Shown piece after piece: positions 57,458-64,000 of a DNA stretch of 64,000 nucleotides. Source of the DNA: Kryptolebias marmoratus (taxonomy: Eukaryota; Chordata; Actinopteri; Cyprinodontiformes; Rivulidae); the NCBI RefSeq assembly GCF_001649575.2, contig NC_051445.1, forward strand, positions 11,944,933-12,008,932, read 5' to 3'. The notes beneath the pieces are model-generated. The model was not told the DNA's origin. It did not search any database and worked only from the letters and a program-made list of their open reading frames with translations. Both the position numbers and the translations under genes were made by a program. Positions within the stretch are counted from its first letter, which is position 1. Each line of letters opens with the position of its first letter.

Positions 57458-58917
57458 ACAAGCCGGACCCTCGCAACGGAACCCACCTTCTCTTCCCAAC
57501 TCCGAAACATTCCGTCTACAGTTCCCACTGTTTGTGTTACAAGTCCATAATCATTTTTACTGGAATGTAAATTGCTCTGAGCTACTTGCCAAACTCTGCC
57601 AACGTCAATTTTTTATTTTAACTTTTTTTTTTTACGCCATCTTTACTGTCAATTATGCAACCAAACTGCTCATAACTTGTCTTTTATTATTCCAGCTGCA
57701 CAAAGGACATGGATTACATTTTCAAAATAAAAGCTTTATATTAAAACTACTCCTGTATTGCATTTTTTTTGAGGAGGGGGGTAATTTTGCCTCCCCCTTA
57801 CCTCCCATCGACACATAATTTGACATCGACCTGCTGCTAAATATAGCAAAAAGAATCCTCTGAGGAGCCGAACGCGGCGGCCTTTAGGTGCAGGAGCTGC
57901 CGCAACCGGATCCTGACACACGGTATGCTTCCTATTGTGCTTCGTCTTCCACCATGCAACACTATCCACACCTATGGACACACAAACACACACACACACA
58001 TACACACCGTGCTATACGGCCAGCCTCTGACACAATACACAGCAGCAGGGACACACGACCAAGAAGATGCGGTTTTATTTCACGCCGCAACGAAAGTGCC
58101 TTGGGAAACGAGAACGTCCCGTTCAAAACACGCACCGGCGTGAATCCTTTTTTTCTAACCTTCGGTGCGTTTCTGTTCCTGCTCTCAGATGACTATTTGA
58201 AGAACGTTTCTGTTCCTGTTCGTGGGGGGGTGGGGGTGGCTGAGCCTACTCTGTGTCGTTCTGCCCCAAACGTTTCCGCGCCTTTTTTCGGAGCGAAATG
58301 ACTCATTCGCTTCTTGTGAGGCGGTGTGGGGGGAGGAGGTTTCTGTGGGAAGGTGGCGAACGGTTAGCGCCTCGCCCGTCTCGCTGGCGCAGAACTAAAA
58401 CCGCTTCCGTCTCGGAAATTTCGCTTCGGCTCGTCGGCGGCGAACGTTGGTTTCATAAACCTTTTTACGACACCTGTGTTAGCGGCGTGTTATTTCGATA
58501 TTCCAGGAAAAACAAAAAACAAAAAATGTGACGACAGCTGCTGCATGTCGCTCGCACGCAGATAAAAAGCGGCAGGTGTGCCATCGTTCACGAAGCGTTG
58601 CCGCCAAATCTTCCAGACCGGATCTATTTTAAAGCGACCCCTCGGTCGGCCAGTTGTAGGTAAAACCGTATTTTGCCCGAACTGAGGTCGTACAATGCGC
58701 CACCTGCGGCAGGTGAGATATTATTTGCTCGCAACCGTGCCACAGAACCCCCCTCTCACCTCGGGAGGCCTGGACCGTCCCTTTCAGGTGTGAAAGGGTC
58801 AAATCGAGCGTTGTGGTGCTCTCCTTTGTGTGGAGGATTCTTCTGCTCGCCTGCCAGGTGGAGCGGCTCTGTCCGGCCGAGCTGCACTAATCCTCTGGAT
58901 CCTGTATCAGGCCCAAC

Positions 58918-58979
58918 CCTCCTCCTCCTCCTCCTCTTCTTCTTCTTCTTCTTCTTCTTCTTCTTCTTCTTCTTCTTCA
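58918..58979. repeat. (CCT)n(CTT)n compound microsatellite
   Basis: About six CCT units pass into about fourteen TTC units. Confidence 0.95.
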
Positions 58980-59340
58980 GGTGTACTTCCTGAACCCCCA
59001 CAACCCCGTCGCCCCGTTTGCTGCTTTTAAACTGAAACACAGTTATGGTTTTTCTTGGACACTTGAGAAATTGCTCGTCTCGAATCTCAGCGTAATGCTT
59101 GGTTTGGCGCTCCTTGCTGGGGGCTTTGTGTGTGTGGGTGTGTGTTTGTTTTGACATGAGTTGCAACAACAGAGAAGTGAACTGGAACAGAAAAAGTGGT
59201 GCATCGTTACCGTCGGCACACCACCCTGATAGTCATAGTGAGAGGCATTACCAAAAACAAAAACAAACGAAAAAAAAAATGACTTCTAAAAAAACTTTCC
59301 CAAACATCCAAACTCATCTGAGGAGAAAGTGTGAATGTGA

Positions 59341-59343
<3 letters not shown>

Positions 59344-59378
<35 letters not shown>
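59344..59378. repeat. (TG)n microsatellite
   Basis: About seventeen TG units read directly. Confidence 0.95.
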
Positions 59379-59380
<2 letters not shown>

Positions 59381-59389
59381 TCTGGGCCG

Positions 59390-59995
59390 TTAGCAAAATA
59401 TCTCGTTAACCACCAAATGGATTTTAATTTAATTTTCTTGAAAGCATGCATCGGGTCGACCTCTTTGAAATGATTCAAGATGGCCACCACAGCAAAGCAG
59501 TTTTAGCAAACACAAAAAATGGCCATAACTCTGTAAATTCCCTGACTCCGAGCTAAGACTTGGGGTGGTAGTAGCCGAGACTGCTCCCCATCTTGTAACT
59601 CGAGCGGCAAATAATCGAGGCCAGCTGTTGTTTTTTTTTTAAGTTTGCAAAGAGCGACAGGAACCAGCTCTGTCTGTCTGTTAGCAAAACTTCTCAAGAA
59701 CCACTGGATGAATTTTGATGACTTTCCCAGGAAGTAATCACTGGACGTACGTCTACAGCTAATAAATCTTTTGAGTCGACCTGATTCAAAATGTCCGCCG
59801 CAGCTAATCAACCTTAGCCGGCACAAAAGTGGCCACAGCAAAGTGAATTTCCCAGGTCCTGACCCAAAACTCGGCGCGGTAGTAGCCGAGAGTCATTCAC
59901 AGCACATACCCCAAGCACGAATGGGTGGCGTGTTGGCCCGAGAGGGCAGCAGGTGATATGCAACCCTTCCGAGGAACGCCAGGCCTTTAATACGG
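59390..59995 (+). repeat. Dispersed repeat family B, two units
   Basis: The first unit begins GTTAGCAAAATATCTCGTTA and the second TGTTAGCAAAACTTCTCAAG (about 59680). Both carry GATTCAAGATGGCC-like and GGTAGTAGCCGAGA blocks; the end is GGTGATATGCAACCC...GAGGAACGCC. Confidence 0.8.
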
Positions 59996-60208
59996 AAGAA
60001 AGTTTAATCTCCCTAATGCGCCGCTGCGTTTACCGAGCCATTCGTCTTTTCTGTCCGACAGGCGGTAAATTAAGGGGTAGGTGGATCGTACATGTGTCCA
60101 CTGAGCGGATGGCAGGTGTCTGACGCGTAAACGGAGACGGTGGAGGAGAGGAGAGGCGCAACAGGTGGAAGGAGGGAGCGAGGTGCTCTGGGAGGAGTAA
60201 AGGGGGTG

Positions 60209-60303
60209 TATTTAAGGAGCTGCTGGCCGCATTCCCCCCCGTATCAGCCTCCTCTCTGTCCACTCCTCATCCTCAGGCCAGCGCTGCGCCTCCTCTCTCT
60301 CAG
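60209..60303 (+). promoter_or_regulatory. S100A1-type gene promoter and noncoding exon 1
   Basis: A TATA-like TATTTAAG (60209-60216) precedes a short exon that ends at TCTCAG|GTAAGA (60303/60304). The acceptor before the ATG exon (60936) is the natural partner, giving the usual S100 three-exon plan. Confidence 0.6.
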
Positions 60304-60937
60304 GTAAGACGGACAACAGGAAGTGCGGTTCCCTGCCCGTCAAACGCCTTTAGGTGGACTGCTTGGCGTTAGTTCAGCTCTGGAGCCTCGGTTTGCCTCA
60401 GTTTCCGTGCAGCAGCAGTTCGGAACTTCTCCGCTCGTGCCTCACGCCGCTGAGGACACCCGCGTGCCGAAAAACAGAAACGCTTAACTCCCGTTGAGGA
60501 GAAGGTCCTCACAGTTCGAAAGGTGACGGTGGTTCAAGGAAGACAAGAGCTTAACGCTCGTCTCTGGTGGCTCCCGCTGTCTGTTTAGGAACTGAAGTAA
60601 GAGTCAGATCCGGTTGCCTTCCAAGGGTTAGAGTTTCGGCTCAATTAGAGTTAGAGTTAGATAAGGGAAGATCAGGGGATCAGCAGGGTCTTATCGGGAC
60701 GAAAACTCCACGTTAGGCGCCGCAGCGAGCCCTTAACTGCGGCCGGGCTTCGAGCTTGGCGGATGTTTTATTTATCGACTGACGAACTTCGTTTCCGCCT
60801 CAGCTGGGCCGATAGAAAAAGGAAGATCGTGCGACGGTCGAGGCTTCCAACCGCGATTGATTTTCCCCCTACGCTTGAGAGAAAGCGCCGGGTTCTGACG
60901 TCCCCCTTCCCACCTCCTCTCTCTGTTCCTCCCCAGC

Positions 60938-61351
60938 ATGTCTCACCCTCTCAAAAAGGAGAACGCCTCCACCCTGGAAAACGCCATGCAGCTCATGATC
61001 CAGACGTTCCACCAGTACTCCGGGAATGAGGGGGATAAGTACACGCTGAGCCGGGCCGAGCTCAAGGAGCTGCTCACCACAGAGCTGGGCAACTACCTCG
61101 GGGTAAGAGACAGCACCCGAAAGGGAGCACACAACCTTTGATTTCGAAGGGGCAGGCGGTCATTTTGTCTCCCTCCCTCCCGAACACAGAACGCCCAGGA
61201 CAAAGAGGCCGTGGACAAGGTGATGAACGACCTGGACTCGAACAACGATGGCGAGGTGGACTTCACTGAGTTCGTCATCCTGGTCGGAGCGCTGACCGTG
61301 GCCTGCAACGACTTCTTCCTGGAGTTCAACGAAAAGGGGGAGAAGAAGTGA
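60938..61351 (+). CDS. s100a1: S100A1-like calcium-binding protein
   Basis: Two coding exons, 60938-61102 and 61190-61351, join in phase 0 to encode 108 residues. The first EF-hand is the S100 14-residue type ([20 protein letters not shown]); the second is canonical, [12 protein letters not shown] (residues 71-82), preceded by AVDKVMNDL and followed by [15 protein letters not shown]. These blocks agree closely with S100A1, including the cysteine of LTVAC near the C terminus, which is a modification site in mammals. The protein carries about ten extra residues at each end compared with 94-residue human S100A1. Family members modulate ryanodine receptors and SERCA in muscle. Location beside PBXIP1 and other S100 genes fits the vertebrate S100 cluster. 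AATAAA is at 61755-61760, with an earlier ATTAAA near 61518. Confidence 0.88.
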
Positions 61352-61534
61352 GCCACCCTCCTCACCCCTCTCCCTCTTCTTCCTCCTCCCTACCTCCTCC
61401 TCCTCCTCCTCCCCCTCGGCACGGAGGCGACCCACTCCGAAAGAAAAATCTGAATCCACAAGCTCCGGGGAGGAAACAGCTCAGGCAGGAGAGAAGACCC
61501 ATGCAGGACATCCTGTCATTAAAGCTAATGTGCA

Positions 61535-61537
<3 letters not shown>

Positions 61538-61571
<34 letters not shown>
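61538..61571. repeat. (CA)n microsatellite in S100A1 3'UTR
   Basis: About sixteen CA units, between the ATTAAA at 61518 and AATAAA at 61755. Confidence 0.95.
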
Positions 61572-61576
<5 letters not shown>

Positions 61577-61764
61577 CCTGAGCTGTAACTGTCGGGGCGT
61601 TTGTGTACTTTTGTGTTTATCTGCTTGAAACTTTATCATTAAAATGTGGAAAAACCTGGAAGAAGGCTTTTTATTTTTATTTTAACACCTCGCTTCTTTC
61701 CTTGCGTTTTGTGATATCTTTGAGCTCCACACCCCCCAGCCCCCCCTTGAACAGAATAAACTTG

Positions 61765-62990
61765 ACTGAAACAAAGTGTTGGCTGTGCTTTATTATAGCA
61801 GAAAAGAAGGGGTGGGACACACATCGGACACCAGGTGGCAGCAAATCTCCCCAGTTTGACAGCAGCAGTTTTTAGGTTTGGGAATATTGTGTTTATTTTA
61901 TTTTTTTTCTTACCACCTTGCATCCAACAGCTGTGGACTCCTAGACCTTTCACGTCCCCTTAAAATATAAAACGCCGATCGGGGTGTGTGGGGGAGGGGG
62001 GTGGCGTTTAAGTCTCGGATGAGGATGACTCGCAGCGGCGCCGGAGCCAGCGAGAACCTGGAGTGGCCTTGGCTGAGTCCTACACCTCTGATTGTTTTGC
62101 TTTTTTGTTTTTTTTTAAAAAAAAAGCCCCCTGCTTCCGAAAAGAAAAGAGGTTTGGCCATGTGTGCAAACAAAAAAAGAGGAAATGGCAAGCTTCAGTA
62201 TTAGAAAGCCAGGAAATGTTTTCTTTCGTTCGGAAGATTAATGGGGATTTAGGGTTAATACGGTAGCGCCCGGTGAGGGAGAGAGGGAAGCAGCGAGACG
62301 CGTCGGGCATGGACCTGATTAATACGAACACAGAACCTGAGCAGAGGCTGACACGGATCGGAAAGGAAGGAGAGCGGAAAGGTCGAAGGGATGGAAAGTT
62401 TTTTTTTTTTTACCAGGGGGTTATATTTCCTCTCAGATTGCTGCGGTAACATGAAGAGTCCTTTTCTCTCCTGACTACCCTGCTTTGATCCCCCCAGTTC
62501 ACAAAAAAACTGCCCCATCAACATCAGCCACAAAGAAAAAATTAGTAAACAACAATGTGTGTGATCACTGGTATAATTATTATTATTATTATTATTATTA
62601 TTATTTCCAGACAAAAAAAGTGGGCAAAGAACTGAAAGGGTGACAGAGAATATCTGGTGATCTGGTGGGAAGGAAGACGCAGATTCCTGCCGCTCGTCCG
62701 AACACGGTTTCCCTCCGATGTTGGCGCTTCTCCGAAATACCTGTTTTTTTTATTTTTACACTTTGAGGAAGAGGAGAGGGAGAGCAGAAAGCAAAAAAAA
62801 AAAAAGCTACATGTGAGACACTTTTTTTTTTTCTTATTCAGGTGATCAGGTTAATGACAAAAACAGAAAACAGCAGTTCATACGTATAAATACCCGTTAT
62901 GTGGGATTAAACCCTTTCTTTTTCACGTTGCTGTTTAAAGATCGCCGTGGCTCCAATCTCTCAGAAGGGACGTTCCGCGGTAAAGCTAAG
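61765..62990. other. Intergenic DNA
   Basis: No exon was recognised. A (TTA)n microsatellite lies at 62575-62605. Confidence 0.45.
62575..62605. repeat. (TTA)n microsatellite
   Basis: About ten TTA units read directly. Confidence 0.95.
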
Positions 62991-63425
62991 CGTCATACCT
63001 TTCCTGTTGCAGATAGCTCTTTGAACGACCTCAGAGCTAACGGCTAACCAGACGACAAAGTGTTGCTACCGTCTTAAAACAACTAAAGTTTCTAAAGTTT
63101 CATTGCTGTGCACACACTGTTTAATAAACCCTTGCATCATCGTCAATTTTACATTAAATGATTAGTTCAGAACAGACTTAATTACATTTCTAGCAGCAGG
63201 CCTTGAAGCTAGCTAGCAGTAGCATTTACAGCGCTACAGCTAGCTAGCATCTGTCGCTAGTTGTGCTAGCAGAGTGACCAGGATTCAACGTAAATATAAT
63301 AATGTCAAAGTGATTGTGGTGGAAAGGTTTATTTGGGTAAATCATTGTGAATCTTTTGATACTGGAGTTGTTTTAAGACGGCCGCAGTGCGCTTCGGTTC
63401 CGCTCAGAGTAGCCGTTAGCTCGCA
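62990..63425. repeat. Foldback repeat family C, copy
   Basis: TTCCTGTTGCAGATAGCTCT and GAACGACCTCAGAGCTAACG on the left; GAGTAGCCGTTAGCTCGCAG on the right; the inner arms TACCGTCTTAAAACAACTAA and TTGTTTTAAGACGGCCGCAG are also inverted. The centre is unusually rich in CTAGC motifs (about 63205-63265). Confidence 0.75.
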
Positions 63426-64000
63426 GACGAGTGACCCTTTTCTCCAGGCAGCCATTTTAAAGCGTTAATGGGGTTGAAAAGGCCACAATATGAATGAAAC
63501 GTGGGAGCAGTATACTACCTGCATCTGTAATACACATTAAATCATCTGCAAAAACATGCAAATAAAAATTTGCTTTTTTTCCCCCTCCTCATATGAGAAC
63601 GAGAAGCTAACGTTTGTTGTATAATGCTTTATAGGCCCTTCTTTATTTTTATTGATCGACATAGTTGCCATGCTTGGTGAAAATACAATTCACTCTTAGC
63701 GTACCCAATTTAACCCAATCCAGTTTTATTTATGATGCATTTTAAAACAACCACAAAGGACCAAAGTGCTGATTATTGCGTATTATTGCCCGCGAGCTCC
63801 TCCGACAGTTAATCTGGAGGCCATCCGCACAGTTTTAGTGAATTCGCAAAAGGTTTATTTCTTTATTGTTTCAGCTTTGCGTCCAGACGAAAACGGCGTG
63901 GAGGGCTTCCTCGTCCTCCCGTTGTGCTCGCATTTCGCTCTCAGCGTGCAACCTTGACGCTCCCGTGCCTCGTTCCCCGTTTCTGCTGTCGTTCCGCAGC
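63426..64000. other. Intergenic DNA at right edge
   Basis: No exon was recognised. A fragment at 63705-63775 (ACCAAAGTGCT) resembles the repeat at 49885. Confidence 0.4.

Larger units (their letters stand above)
57740..59389. other. Intergenic DNA between S100 genes
   Basis: No exon was recognised. Microsatellites lie at 57983-57998 (CA), 58918-58979 and 59344-59378. Confidence 0.4.

Overview
The window is vertebrate nuclear DNA, almost certainly from a ray-finned (teleost) fish. It has short compact introns with GT-AG borders, many CA/TG and trinucleotide microsatellites, palindromic hAT MITEs and LINE remnants of the kind common in teleosts, and a gene order matching human chromosome 1q21 (FLAD1, SHC1, LENEP, PBXIP1, S100 genes). 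There are runs of N at 20128-20307, 29798-30682 and 44706-44754, and a single N at 25797 that appears to hide a lost exon. Nothing prokaryotic, no CRISPR array and no viral genome was seen.

Layout. At 1492-3900 on the minus strand are the first four coding exons of FLAD1 (FAD synthase); the catalytic C-terminal half lies off the left edge. From 4000 to 7600 the DNA is mostly AT-rich, with one compact CCAAT/TATA promoter-like patch at 5780-6116. A CRE/ETS-bearing GC-rich patch with a splice donor at 7954 is a good candidate for the 5' noncoding exon of SHC1, whose coding exons run from 20020 to 29026 on the plus strand. The 12 kb between is probably intron 1 and carries old transposons. LENEP (one coding exon) lies at 32226-32435. 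PBXIP1 has a noncoding first exon near 33690-33924 and ten coding exons from 36589 to 43515. After 5 kb of intergenic repeats comes an S100 cluster, all on the plus strand: a broken S100 gene (48578-50652), an intact 91-residue S100 gene (57102-57457) and an S100A1-type gene (60938-61351).

The genes are not one pathway. FLAD1 makes FAD. SHC1 is the receptor-tyrosine-kinase adaptor feeding Grb2/Sos/Ras. PBXIP1 is a membrane-anchored coiled-coil regulator related to CCPG1. LENEP is a small lens-epithelium protein. The S100 genes encode dimeric calcium-binding EF-hand proteins. They sit together because of conserved vertebrate synteny.

I found no unmistakably new biological system. The points that most deserve a second look are the SHC1 coding changes (no methionine at the p46 start position, an exon missing at a single N, a LINE tail against an acceptor site), the doubly disrupted S100 gene, an S100 gene with a shortened first calcium loop, a 3'UTR intron in LENEP placed where it could trigger nonsense-mediated decay, and several repeat families that can be bounded exactly from their target-site duplications.
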